DNA of 64,000 bases, from contig NZ_FOWW01000005.1 in NCBI RefSeq assembly GCF_900115565.1, positions 310,001-374,000 on the forward strand, read 5' to 3'. Within the stretch, counting starts at the first letter, position 1; every line of letters starts with the position of its first letter. Positions 36,041 to 46,777 of the stretch are shown piece after piece. This stretch comes from Amycolatopsis arida. GTDB taxonomy: Bacteria; Actinomycetota; Actinomycetes; Mycobacteriales; Pseudonocardiaceae. The position numbers were made by a program, and so were the translations under genes. The notes under the pieces were generated by a model. It ran no database searches, was not told the DNA's origin, and was given only the letters and a program-made list of their open reading frames with translations.

Positions 36041-37792
36041 CTAGCCGCGCTCGACGATCGGCAGCCGCAGGGCGGCCGGCGCGTGCGGGGGCACCGCGGG
36101 GTTCTTCGGGGGCACCGGGTCCAGCCGGCGGTAGCCCGCGCCCTGCTCCGGCCGCGGGTCCGGCTCGCCCTTGTTGGGCCAGAAGGAGAACGCCCGCTCC
36201 GCCTGCGCGGTGATCGTCAGCGACGGGTTCACCCCGAGGTTCGCGGTGATCGCCGTACCGTCCACGATGGACAGGTTCGGGTAGTGGAACACCCGGTGGT
36301 AGGGGTCGATGACGCCGTGCTCCGGGCTGTCGCCGATCGGGGCGCCGCCGATGAAGTGCGCGGTGAGCGGGATGTCGAACAGCTCGCTCCACGCGCCGCC
36401 GGCGACCCCGCCGATGTGCTCGGCGACCCGCAGGTTCGCCTCGTAGCCGGCACGGATGAACGTGGGGTTGGGCACGCCGTGCCCCTGGCGGGAGGTGTAC
36501 CGGCGGCGGCCGAACCAGCCGCGCCTGGTGTAGGTGGTGATCGAGTTGTCCAGGCTCTGCATCACCAGCAGGATCACTGTCCGCTCACTCCACCGGTAGC
36601 CGTTGAGCAGCCGCGCGGCCCGCACCGGGTGGCGGACCATGAACCGCAGCGCCTGGCGCCAGCGCGGCACCGGCGAGTCGCCCTCGGTGGCGATGGTCTG
36701 CAGCAGGCTCATCGCGTTGCTGCCCTTGCCGTAGCGCACCGGCTCGATGTGGGTGATCTCGTCGGGGTGGATCGAGGAGGTGATGGCGACACCTCGGCTG
36801 AAGTCCCGCTCGGGGTCCACCGACGGCCGGGCGGAGCCGAGGATCGCCTCGGAGTTCGTGCGGGTGAGCTCGCCCAGTCGCGGGGAGAGCCGGGGCAGCG
36901 CGCCGCTGTCCCGCATCCGGTGCAGCAACCGCTGGGTGCCCCAGGTGCCGGCGGCCAGCACGACATGGTCGGCGGTGAGGGTGTGCCGGAACCGCCGGGA
37001 GGTGGTATCGGTCCTGCGGACGTCGACCTCGAAGGCGCCTCCCCCGCCGGCTACGCCCCCATTGGCGGGGGTAGCCCCACTGCGGCGCGGCCGCAGCGCG
37101 GTGACCGTGGTCAGCGGGATGACCTTCGCCCCGCCCCGCTCGGCGAGGTGGAGGTAGTTCTTCACCAGGGTGTTCTTCGCGCCGACCCGGCAGCCGGTCA
37201 TGCACGAGCCGCACTCGGTGCACCCGGTGCGCTCCGGCCCGGCGCCGCCGAAGTACGGATCGGCGGCGCGTTCACCCGGCCGGCCGAAGTACACCCCCAC
37301 CGGCACCGGGTGGTAGCTGCCGGTTACGCCCATGTCGGCGGCGACCTCGCGCATCACCTCGTCGGCCGGGGTGACCGACGGGTTGGTGACCACGCCGAGC
37401 ATCCGGCTCGCCTGGTCGTAGTGCGGGGCGAGCTCGGCCCGCCAGTCGGTGATGTGCGCCCACTGCCGGTCGGTGTAGAACGGCTCGAGCGGACGGTAGA
37501 GCGTGTTGGCGTACACGAGCGAGCCGCCGCCGACGCCCGCACCGGCGAGGATCATCACGTCCTTGAGCAGGTGGATGCGCTGGATGCCGAAGCAGCCCAG
37601 CCGCGGCGCCCACAGGTACCGGCGTAGGTCCCACGAAGTCCTGGCGAACTCGTCGTCGGCGAACCGGCGGCCGGCCTCGATGACGGCCACCCGGTAGCCC
37701 TTCTCGGTGAGCCGCAGCGCGGCAACGCTGCCGCCGAAGCCCGACCCGACGACGATGACGTCGTAGTCCGTGGTGGTGTTACGCGCAGTCAC
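36041..37792 (-). CDS. GMC oxidoreductase, cholesterol-oxidase-like (ChoD/Rv3409c type)
   Basis: This 583-aa FAD enzyme has the ADP-binding loop VIVVGSGFGGSVAALRL, GAGVGGGSLVYANTL, a Cys-rich segment (GCTECGSCMTGCRVGAKNTL) typical of this GMC subgroup, and the C-terminal GTAITANLGVNPSLTITA. The subgroup includes M. tuberculosis ChoD, whose true substrate is debated. It is next to guaB3 and guaB as in Rv3409c-Rv3411c. GTG at 37792 has TAGGCT six bases upstream, so it is probably leaderless. A short palindrome is embedded in the coding sequence at 37049-37076, adding a Gly-rich loop. Confidence 0.92.
   Translation of the reverse strand: MTARNTTTDYDVIVVGSGFGGSVAALRLTEKGYRVAVIEAGRRFADDEFARTSWDLRRYLWAPRLGCFGIQRIHLLKDVMILAGAGVGGGSLVYANTLYRPLEPFYTDRQWAHITDWRAELAPHYDQASRMLGVVTNPSVTPADEVMREVAADMGVTGSYHPVPVGVYFGRPGERAADPYFGGAGPERTGCTECGSCMTGCRVGAKNTLVKNYLHLAERGGAKVIPLTTVTALRPRRSGATPANGGVAGGGGAFEVDVRRTDTTSRRFRHTLTADHVVLAAGTWGTQRLLHRMRDSGALPRLSPRLGELTRTNSEAILGSARPSVDPERDFSRGVAITSSIHPDEITHIEPVRYGKGSNAMSLLQTIATEGDSPVPRWRQALRFMVRHPVRAARLLNGYRWSERTVILLVMQSLDNSITTYTRRGWFGRRRYTSRQGHGVPNPTFIRAGYEANLRVAEHIGGVAGGAWSELFDIPLTAHFIGGAPIGDSPEHGVIDPYHRVFHYPNLSIVDGTAITANLGVNPSLTITAQAERAFSFWPNKGEPDPRPEQGAGYRRLDPVPPKNPAVPPHAPAALRLPIVERG
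37049..37076. repeat. Palindromic element inside the GMC oxidoreductase gene
   Basis: GGCTACGCCCCC (37049-37060) and GGGGGTAGCC (37067-37076) form a hairpin with one bulged G, around ATTGGC. In the protein it encodes the low-complexity stretch ATPANGGVAGGGG, absent from what I expect of the family, so it looks like a small in-frame insertion of a REP-like element. Confidence 0.55.
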
Positions 37793-37854
37793 ACCTAAAG
37801 CCTAACCCGCGGGTAACACCCTGAACAGGGGCAAGTTACCGGCGAGTTGGCACC

Positions 37855-38985
37855 TCAGCAGCGGATGGTGAGGCCGACCTTCTGGAACTCCTTGAGATCG
37901 GAGTAGCCGGTCTTGGCCAGCGCCCTGCGCAGCGCGCCGAAGAGGTTGACCACGCCCTCCGCGTCGACCGAAGGGCCGTAGAGCAGGGTCTTCAGGTCGA
38001 CCGGGCGGGCCGGGCCGCCGACCACCCGGGACCGCGGCAGCGAGGGGTGGGCCGCGGCGGCCGTCCAGTACAGGCCCTTGCCGGGCGCCTCGGTCGCGGC
38101 CGCGAGCGGGGCGCCGAGCATCACGGCGTCGGCGCCGCACGCGATGGCCTTGGCGATGTCGCCGGACACGCCGATTCCGCCGTCGGCGATGACGTGCACG
38201 TACCGGCCGCCGGTCTCGTCGAGGTAGTCCCGGCGCGCGGCGGCGGCGTCGATGATCGCGGTGGCCATCGGCACCCCGATGCCGAGCACCCGGTCGGTGC
38301 TGGTGACCCCGGGGCTGGAGCCGTGACCGACGATCACCCCGGCCGCGCCGGTGCGCATGAGGTGCATCGCCGTGCGGTAGTCGCTCACCCCGCCGGCGAT
38401 GACCGGCACCTCGAGGTCGGCGATGAACTCCTTGAGGTTGAGCGGGTCGCCGTCCTTGGCGACGTGCTCGGCGGAGACGATGGTGCCCTGCACGACCAGG
38501 ATCTCCACGCCGGCGGCGAGCAGGTCGGGGGTGAGCTCGGCGGCGTGCTGCGGGCTGACCCTGGCCGCGACGGTGACCCCGGCCTCGCGGACCGTGCGGA
38601 TCGCCTCGGTGAGCAGGTCGGCGCGGATCGGCGCGGAGTGCAGCTCCTGCAGCAGCCCGACCAGCGCGGCCGAGTCGCCGTCCCGCGCGGTGCGGACGAT
38701 GCGGTCAAGCACGTCCTCGGCGCCGGCGTGCCGGGCCCACAACCCCTCGGCGTTGAGCACGCCGAGGCCGCCGAGCTCACCGACGGCCACCGCGGTGGCC
38801 GGGGACACGACCGCGTCGGTGGGGTGGGTCACCAGCGGCAGGTCGAAACGGTAGGCGTCGATCTGCCACGCGGTGGACACCACCTTGGACGAGCGCGTGC
38901 GCCGGGAGGGCACGATCTCGATGTCGTCGAGCTGGTACGCCCGCCGCGCGGTGCGCCCCATGCCGATCTCGACCAGATCCCGCAC
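37855..38985 (-). CDS. guaB3: GuaB3 family IMP dehydrogenase-related protein
   Basis: This 376-aa TIM-barrel protein of the IMPDH/GMP reductase superfamily begins MRDLVEIGMGRTARRAYQLDDIEIVPSRRTR, with no CBS domains. The loop that holds the catalytic Cys in IMPDH (GSICTT) reads GHGSSPGVTST here, so that Cys is absent, as in the mycobacterial homologue. Cyanobacterial GuaB3 has been reported as a GMP reductase, so classical IMPDH activity should not be assumed. GTG at 38985 has GAAGGGA upstream. It lies 82 bp after guaB on the same strand. Confidence 0.93.
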   Translation of the reverse strand: MRDLVEIGMGRTARRAYQLDDIEIVPSRRTRSSKVVSTAWQIDAYRFDLPLVTHPTDAVVSPATAVAVGELGGLGVLNAEGLWARHAGAEDVLDRIVRTARDGDSAALVGLLQELHSAPIRADLLTEAIRTVREAGVTVAARVSPQHAAELTPDLLAAGVEILVVQGTIVSAEHVAKDGDPLNLKEFIADLEVPVIAGGVSDYRTAMHLMRTGAAGVIVGHGSSPGVTSTDRVLGIGVPMATAIIDAAAARRDYLDETGGRYVHVIADGGIGVSGDIAKAIACGADAVMLGAPLAAATEAPGKGLYWTAAAAHPSLPRSRVVGGPARPVDLKTLLYGPSVDAEGVVNLFGALRRALAKTGYSDLKEFQKVGLTIRC

Positions 38986-39067
38986 GTGTGGTCCCTTCTC
39001 CGGCGCCGATGTTGCCGGCCCATTGTCGCGGCGCGGCCGGTGTCACCGGTGCGGGGGTGGGGTCCGA

Positions 39068-41577
<2,510 letters not shown>

Positions 41578-41613
41578 GCCGGGCCCACTAGGCGGGCAGA
41601 GCCACCAGAACGC

Positions 41614-41645
41614 GAGGGCGCGGGACCGGCTGGTCCCGCGCCCTC
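41614..41645. terminator. Bidirectional terminator between DUF5319 gene and rsdA
   Basis: GAGGGCGCGGGACC (41614-41627) pairs perfectly with GGTCCCGCGCCCTC (41632-41645) over a GGCT loop, between two convergent stop codons. Confidence 0.8.
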
Positions 41646-41660
41646 GGTCGTGTTCGAGGC

Positions 41661-42569
41661 TCAGGTCGTCGGCACCTCGTTGGGCTCCTGCCCCGGGTCG
41701 TACCGCGGGCTGCTGCCCGACTCGCTGCCGTCCACCGGTGACGGGGACGGCGAGGACGAGGTGCTGGGTGTCGGCTGGTGGGAGCTGGTCTCCGGCGGCA
41801 GCGTCGGCTGCGGCTGCGTCGTCGCGCTGGGCGAGCTCGGCGACGTGGACGGCTTCGCCGAACCGCTGGTTCCCGGTGTCGCCGTGGGCCTGGTCGGCTG
41901 GACCGGCGCCGCCGGGTCGTGCAGCCGCATCGACAGTGCGAGGTGCTCGGCGCGCAGCCGCTCCGCCTCGTCGGGCGAGGACACCCCGGCCAGCGCGTGC
42001 TGCGCGTCTTCCAGCGCGCGCCGCGCCTCCTCGTACCGGCCTTGCGCGAGGGCCAGGTTCGCCGCGTCGAGGTCGGTCCGCACCGCCGCGGCGGCCTCCA
42101 CCGAGCGGGCGTGGTCGGCGTAGAGCACCTTGGTCAGTGCCCAGAGGGTGTCCCCGGGCTGGGCGTCCCTGGCGGCGAGCCCGGTCCCGGTGAACCCGAT
42201 GGCGAGCACGGCGGCCGCCGCCGCGACCGGCACCAGAAATCTGCGCCGGCGACCCGCGGCGGCGTTGCGTCTGGCCAGCGCCGCTCTCCGCACGGTGGTC
42301 ACCGCGGTGTCGATGTCGACCAGCTCGCCGAACGGCACGCTGTCGACGTCCCGCCGCCAGGCCAGCAGCAGGGCGTTGAGCTCCTGGTCCCCCAGCCCGT
42401 CGGCGGCTCGCGGGTCCGACCCGCCGAGCGCGTCCAGCAGCGCGTCGTCGGCCTGCACCTGGGACAGGTCGTCCGGTGAGCCGCTGATGGTGGTCTCGAC
42501 GACGTCGTCGGATCCTCTGGCGTACGCCTCGTCCCGCGCGCTCCCGCGCCGGCTGTGCTGTTCCGTCAC
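41661..42569 (-). CDS. rsdA: Anti-sigma-D factor RsdA
   Basis: This 302-aa membrane protein has a cytoplasmic sigma-binding region (VQADDALLDALGG to LLLAWRRDVDSVPFGELVD, about residues 38-85), a basic stretch, one membrane helix (about 110-130: FLVPVAAAAAVLAIGFTGTGLAA), and an outer helical domain (LWALTKVLYADHARSVEAAAAV). The last ~90 residues are Pro/Ser/Thr-rich. It matches Rv3413c by synteny and domain order. The GTG start lies 1 bp after the sigD stop, so it is made with SigD and would hold it at the membrane until proteolysis. Confidence 0.92.
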   Translation of the reverse strand: MTEQHSRRGSARDEAYARGSDDVVETTISGSPDDLSQVQADDALLDALGGSDPRAADGLGDQELNALLLAWRRDVDSVPFGELVDIDTAVTTVRRAALARRNAAAGRRRRFLVPVAAAAAVLAIGFTGTGLAARDAQPGDTLWALTKVLYADHARSVEAAAAVRTDLDAANLALAQGRYEEARRALEDAQHALAGVSSPDEAERLRAEHLALSMRLHDPAAPVQPTRPTATPGTSGSAKPSTSPSSPSATTQPQPTLPPETSSHQPTPSTSSSPSPSPVDGSESGSSPRYDPGQEPNEVPTT

Positions 42570-42570
42570 T

Positions 42571-43206
42571 TCAGACCACCTCCTCAGCGGCCAGTACCTT
42601 GCGAAGCCGGGCCAGCGCCCGGTGCTGGGCCACCCTGACCGCGCCGGGGGTGGACCCCACGGCCTCGGCCGTCTCCTCGGCGGAGAGGCCCACGACGACC
42701 CGAAGGACCACGATCTCGCGCTGCTTCTCCGGCAGGACGCGGAGCAGCTGGGACATCCGCGCGTTCAGCTCGCCCTGGAGGGCCCGCTGCTCGGGGCCGA
42801 CGCCGCCCTCCACCTCGTCGGGCACCTCGGCCACCGGCTCGGCGCGGTTGCGCGCCGCCGCCCGGTGCGCGTCGGCCACCTTGTGCTGGGCGATGCCGTA
42901 GACGAAAGCCAGGAAAGGGCGGCCCTGGTCACGGTACGAGGGCAATGCCGTGAGCACCGCGAGACACACCTCCTGGGCTACGTCGTCAGCCGAGGCGAAC
43001 GAACGTTCCTGCCTTCCGACCCTGGCGCGGCAGTACCGCACCACGAGGGGGCGGATGGCAGCAAGAAGCCGATCCACTGCCTGGGGTTCACCCTCGACAG
43101 CGGCGGCGACCGACTCCTCCAGTCCGTCCCCCACATTGGCCATCGCAGACAACAGTCCCGGTGTTACGTGTAGGCGTGCAAAGAACCCGGCGTGCGGTTC
43201 AGACAT
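42571..43206 (-). CDS. sigD: ECF-type RNA polymerase sigma factor SigD
   Basis: This 211-aa sigma-70 factor has region 2 (LLAAIRPLVVRYCRARVG, DDVAQEVCLAVLTALPSYRDQGRPFLAFVYGIAQHKVADAHR) and region 4 (LPEKQREIVVLRVVVGLSAEETAEAVGSTPGAVRVAQHRALARL). It is closest to mycobacterial SigD, which controls ribosomal, lipid and envelope genes. The ATG at 43206 is used; an internal ATG at 43143 is possible. It is coupled to rsdA. Confidence 0.95.
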   Translation of the reverse strand: MSEPHAGFFARLHVTPGLLSAMANVGDGLEESVAAAVEGEPQAVDRLLAAIRPLVVRYCRARVGRQERSFASADDVAQEVCLAVLTALPSYRDQGRPFLAFVYGIAQHKVADAHRAAARNRAEPVAEVPDEVEGGVGPEQRALQGELNARMSQLLRVLPEKQREIVVLRVVVGLSAEETAEAVGSTPGAVRVAQHRALARLRKVLAAEEVV

Positions 43207-43425
43207 CCCTCACGCCGGTGATACCCACCGTACCTTCCAGTCCTGCCGGCCTCGCTCACGGTTGCCACCGGCGCGTCCTGAAACTCCTCGCGGACCTAGC
43301 AGCTTACCCCAAGTGTTGCAAAATTCAACAACCTCGCGAAGCCGCGGAGCGGGCCGCGCCGGACGTAGGCACGTCGAGCCGGCACGCGACGCACGGGAGG
43401 CGTGGCGTGCCGGAAGGAGGATTCG

Positions 43426-44022
43426 TCAGGAGACGAGGCCGCGCCGGAAGCCGTGTGCGACGGCCTGCGCCCGGTCGCGCACGCCCAGCTTGCGGAACAG
43501 CCGCCGGGCGTGGGTCTTGACCGTGTCCTCGGACAGGTAGAGCTCGCGGCCGATCTGGCCGTTGCTCTTGCCCTGGCTCATGCCGCGCAACACCTGCAGC
43601 TCGCGCTCGGTGAGCTGGACACCGGGGTCGGACGGCTGCCGCGGCGCGGGGACCGAGGTGCTGGCCAGGGTGTGCGCGAGCGCGGCGACCAGCTCGGGGC
43701 GGGACGCGTCCCAACGGAGGTAGCCGCGGGCGCCGCCGGCGATGGCGGCGGCGATGCTGCCGGCATCGTCCGGCGCGCCGAACACGATGACGTTGGCCTG
43801 CGGGTTGGCGGAGACCAGCCGGCGGGTCGCCTCGACGCCCGTCGGCACGGCGCGCTGGGTGCCGACCAGCACGACGTCGACCGGCTGCCGGGAGTACCTG
43901 GCGAGCAACTCGTCACCGTGCGCTACACAGTCGATGCGACTGACGCCGGGGACGGCAGACATCACGCGGGTGAGCCCTTCGCGGACACTGCGTCGGTCGT
44001 CGCAGATCAAGACCGTCGTCAC
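43426..44022 (-). CDS. BldM-like atypical response regulator
   Basis: This is a 198-aa protein with a degenerate receiver and a strongly conserved LuxR HTH (LTERELQVLRGMSQGKSNGQIGRELYLSEDTVKTHARRLFRKLG), then DRAQAVAHGF. The HTH and synteny (beside sigD, guaB, groEL) match Streptomyces BldM, a developmental regulator. The phosphoacceptor site reads LVGTQ, so Asp54 is Gly, and the switch Lys is replaced (GYLRWDAS). It must act without phosphorylation, perhaps with a WhiI-like partner. GTG at 44022 has AGGAAGG upstream and overlaps the end of the preceding frame. Confidence 0.9.
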   Translation of the reverse strand: MTTVLICDDRRSVREGLTRVMSAVPGVSRIDCVAHGDELLARYSRQPVDVVLVGTQRAVPTGVEATRRLVSANPQANVIVFGAPDDAGSIAAAIAGGARGYLRWDASRPELVAALAHTLASTSVPAPRQPSDPGVQLTERELQVLRGMSQGKSNGQIGRELYLSEDTVKTHARRLFRKLGVRDRAQAVAHGFRRGLVS

Positions 44023-45017
44023 GGGGTTTCCTTCCTGCAGCCGGGTGACATTCCATATCCCCTATCGGACGCTTTAGGCTCAACCTTGACACGATCCGGT
44101 GGCTTTTTTTGAGAAAGCCTCGCCCGGATGTCGGTATGCCTGGTGTGAGCCAGGGAACACCCGCCGGTCGGGACCCAGGGTGACTCCAGGGCCAGCCGCC
44201 GCCCCACGCCGTCCGAGCGCAGTAACACAGCGTGCAACTCGTCGGTAACCAACGCCTGGTGCGCGGCCGCCCTCCGGCCGTCCAGGTCGGCGGCGAGCAG
44301 GCCGGCCGGCCAGGTCAGCGAGCGCAGCTCCCACCGGGCCGCGTGGTCCAGCGCGGCCTCGACCAGGCCGACCGCCCGCTCCCTGGCCGCGGGATCACCG
44401 GTGGCCGCCAGCGCCGCGCCGAGCACCAGGTGGGACTTGATGCCGTGCCGCACCGCATTCCGGTGGGCGGCCAGCTCCGCCGCGCGCTCCGCGGGACCGA
44501 CCGCCGCCTCCGGCCGGCCGTCGGCGAGCTCCACCTCCGCGCCCACCCAGCCGGCCCGCACCTCCGCGCGCCAGCCGGCGGAGCGGGCGGTGGCCGCGGC
44601 GAGCAGGCGCCGGGCGGCGGTGGTCCGGCCGAGGGCGAGGTTGTCCGCGGCCAGCCCGAGCAGGGCATCGGCACGGGCACCGGCGGGGTCGAGGCCGTCC
44701 TGGTCGGCGGGGTCGGCGGGCCGGGCGCCGACCAGCGCGAGGGCGGCACCGTCGAGCGGACGGGCCGCGGCGTGCCCGCCCAGCTGCCGGCGGTGCGCGG
44801 CCAGCGTGGCCAGTGCCAGCGCGGCGAGCGTCCGGTCCCGCCCCCTGGCCAGCCCGCCGAGCAGGGTGGCCGCGGCGGCGTAGCACCCCTGCGCGCCGAG
44901 CAGCACCGCCGCCAACCAGCGCCGGCGGGGCGCTCCCTCGGCGGCCGCGGCGAGGTCCCGGCGCCCCGGGGGCGGCCCGGCCCCGAACGCGGCCGCGCGC
45001 AACCCGGCCTCGTCCAT
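44019..45017 (-). CDS. Rv3415c-like conserved protein, Ala-rich helical repeat
   Basis: This is a 332-aa Ala/Arg/Leu-rich protein of repeated short helices (LAALALATLAAHRRQLGGHAAARPL, LLGLAADNLALGRTTAARRLLAAA, AERAAELAAHRNAVRHGIKSHLVLG), resembling a TPR-like solenoid. Its place between a MerR gene and the sigD region matches Rv3415c. The ATG at 45017 overlaps the MerR stop (TGATG). The last ~45 residues run through AT-richer DNA that also carries the bldM promoter, so the true stop is less certain. No function known. Confidence 0.7.
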   Translation of the reverse strand: MDEAGLRAAAFGAGPPPGRRDLAAAAEGAPRRRWLAAVLLGAQGCYAAAATLLGGLARGRDRTLAALALATLAAHRRQLGGHAAARPLDGAALALVGARPADPADQDGLDPAGARADALLGLAADNLALGRTTAARRLLAAATARSAGWRAEVRAGWVGAEVELADGRPEAAVGPAERAAELAAHRNAVRHGIKSHLVLGAALAATGDPAARERAVGLVEAALDHAARWELRSLTWPAGLLAADLDGRRAAAHQALVTDELHAVLLRSDGVGRRLALESPWVPTGGCSLAHTRHTDIRARLSQKKPPDRVKVEPKASDRGYGMSPGCRKETP

Positions 45018-46075
45018 CACGGGTGCCCGAGCAGGACGTACTCGAGCCGGTCGACGGCGGCGGGCAGGTCGCCGAGCAACTCCACCTTCGCGGGCAGCGT
45101 GGCGGCGTCCCAACCGGACCCGCACGCGAACAGGCGGCTCCGCTGGCGGCCCCTGGCCAGCCGGGTGAACAGCCGCGGATCGGCACCGGGTCGAGCCGCC
45201 CACAGCACGACCGCGGCCGGCAGGCTGCGGCGGACCGCGACGGCCAGCGTGTCGGCGGGCATCGGGCTACCGAACAACTGGGCGAGCAGCCGGCGCTCGG
45301 CCAGCCCCGCGGCGAGCGCGTACAGCGGAAGGCCGTTGCGCTCCTCGGGCACGCAGCCGAGCAGCACCGGCCGCCGGTTGCGCGGCTCGGCGGGGACGGG
45401 GGTCGCCCGGACCAGCGCCGCGAGCACGCACTCGGCGAGCATGTGCTCCACCTCGACGCCGGCGGCGCCGACCCGATCCCTGCGGGCGAGCGCGGCCAGC
45501 ACCGGCTCGACGATCTCCTCCCACGTCACCAGCACCCCCTCGGCCGCGATCGCCTCCGCGAGCAACCGCTGCACGGTGTGCACGTCCATGGCCAGTGCCG
45601 CGGCGCTGAGCCGCCGGGCGAACCGCGACGGGCCGAGCCCGGCGCCGTCGGCCGGCTCCTCGGCGGGCAGCACCACGGCGCCGTCGGGAGTGTCCACGCG
45701 TAGTGCCATGGTCGGCGGGGGCGCCGGCGCGGGCCGAGCGGACTCGGCGGGCGCGCACTTGGGCATCCTGGCGAGGGCATAGCGGGCGGCTTCGGCGGTG
45801 GACGCGCCGCTGAGCAGTGCCCGCTGCATCAGCTCGAGGCGGCCGATGTCGGCGGGACCGTACCGGCGGTGCCGTCCACCGGTGTGCCGGCTCGGGCCGA
45901 CGCCGTACCGACGGTCCCAGGTGCGCAGCGTCGAGGGGGCCACGCCCAGCCGGCGGGCGACCGAAGCGACCGGGAGCGTGGGCTCGGCGGCGACGGCGGC
46001 GGCGACGGCAATGCCGGAATCAGCCCGCGCCGACCTGTCGCCGGCTGGCTCGTTCGGGCCAGGCTCCGATCCCAC
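45017..46075 (-). CDS. MerR family regulator with degenerate B12-binding-like domain
   Basis: This is a 352-aa protein. An N-terminal MerR HTH (LPVASVARRLGVAPSTLRTWDRRYGVGPSR, GGRHRRYGPADIGRLELM) is followed by a ~200-aa CarH/LitR-like sensory part with a four-helix region (MDVHTVQRLLAEAIAAEGVLVTWEEIVEPVLAAL) and a Rossmann-like C-terminal domain. The cobalamin ligand motif ExHxxG reads EERNGL, so the His is missing and B12 binding is unlikely. GTG at 46075 (GGGG upstream) is preferred; TTG at 46111 gives 12 more residues. Confidence 0.85.
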   Translation of the reverse strand: MGSEPGPNEPAGDRSARADSGIAVAAAVAAEPTLPVASVARRLGVAPSTLRTWDRRYGVGPSRHTGGRHRRYGPADIGRLELMQRALLSGASTAEAARYALARMPKCAPAESARPAPAPPPTMALRVDTPDGAVVLPAEEPADGAGLGPSRFARRLSAAALAMDVHTVQRLLAEAIAAEGVLVTWEEIVEPVLAALARRDRVGAAGVEVEHMLAECVLAALVRATPVPAEPRNRRPVLLGCVPEERNGLPLYALAAGLAERRLLAQLFGSPMPADTLAVAVRRSLPAAVVLWAARPGADPRLFTRLARGRQRSRLFACGSGWDAATLPAKVELLGDLPAAVDRLEYVLLGHP

Positions 46076-46186
46076 CTGCCCCAATATCCCGGGCGCGACC
46101 AGGTGCGGCAACCGTGCTGGTCACCGGGCCTCACACCTACGGGGGAAGCCTAATGGTTGAATCGCGAAGAATGCCTTGAACAACTA

Positions 46187-46192
46187 TTGACG
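46187..46192 (+). promoter_or_regulatory. Candidate -35 element of the whiB promoter
   Basis: TTGACG lies in a comparatively AT-rich patch about 180 bp upstream of the whiB ATG. No convincing -10 partner at 16-18 bp is visible, so this is tentative. The rest of 46112-46372 shows no gene. Confidence 0.25.
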
Positions 46193-46372
46193 CGGTTCTA
46201 ACGTTACGCGCGTTGCACCGAATGGAGTAGCGAGCGAAGGCGAGACGGTAGGGGGCGCGTCGTGCGGGAGGGGGAAGCAGGCCGCGCCTGAACGGTCGAG
46301 TTGACGCGAGCTCGAGTCGCACGAACAACTGCAGAGTCCGGCTGATGGAGCCGGACAGCGGAGGCGGTCACG

Positions 46373-46675
46373 ATGGCAGACACGCGCAGGCTTCCTGGGC
46401 CGAACGCCGACATGTGGGACTGGCAGCTCGAGGGGGCGTGCAGGGGAATGGACAGCGGATCCTTCTTTCATCCGGACGGCGAACGGGGGCCGGCGAGGGC
46501 GCGCCGCGAGGCCAGGGCGAAGGCCGTGTGCCAGACCTGCCCAGTGCTGGAGATGTGCCGACAACACGCGCTGGCGGTGCACGAGCCGTACGGCATCTGG
46601 GGCGGGCTGTCCGAGTCGGAACGGGAGATGATCATCAAGTCGGGCAAGCGCACGCTGAGCCTGGCCGGAAGCTGA
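46373..46675 (+). CDS. WhiB family redox-sensing transcription factor (WhiB3-type by synteny)
   Basis: This 100-aa protein has the four iron-sulfur Cys: C23 (ACRG), and C53, C56 and C62 in the CxxCxxxxxC pattern (VCQTCPVLEMC). The G(I/V)WGG turn (GIWGGLSESERE) and a basic C-terminus for DNA contact follow. Its position beside the sigD block matches whiB3 in mycobacteria, which senses redox state and controls lipid metabolism. GGAGGCGG precedes the ATG. A strong terminator follows. Confidence 0.95.
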   Translation: MADTRRLPGPNADMWDWQLEGACRGMDSGSFFHPDGERGPARARREARAKAVCQTCPVLEMCRQHALAVHEPYGIWGGLSESEREMIIKSGKRTLSLAGS

Positions 46676-46682
46676 ACTCGGC

Positions 46683-46715
46683 CACCGGCGCCCCGGCGGC
46701 GTCGGGGCGCCGGTG
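46683..46715 (+). terminator. Strong terminator after whiB
   Basis: CACCGGCGCCCCG (46683-46695) pairs perfectly with CGGGGCGCCGGTG (46703-46715), starting 7 bp past the whiB stop. Confidence 0.8.
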
Positions 46716-46777
46716 ACGCCCTCGCGGTGGGGAGCTGATCCAGCGGCTCGGGTCGGACCTGGTGGTGCCGGGCCCGA

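Noticed and set aside
44101-44119. GGCTTT-TTTTGAG-AAAGCC as a terminator
   Set aside because: The T residues are in the loop, not after the stem, and no plus-strand gene ends there. It lies inside the probable coding or promoter overlap upstream of bldM, so no role is claimed.
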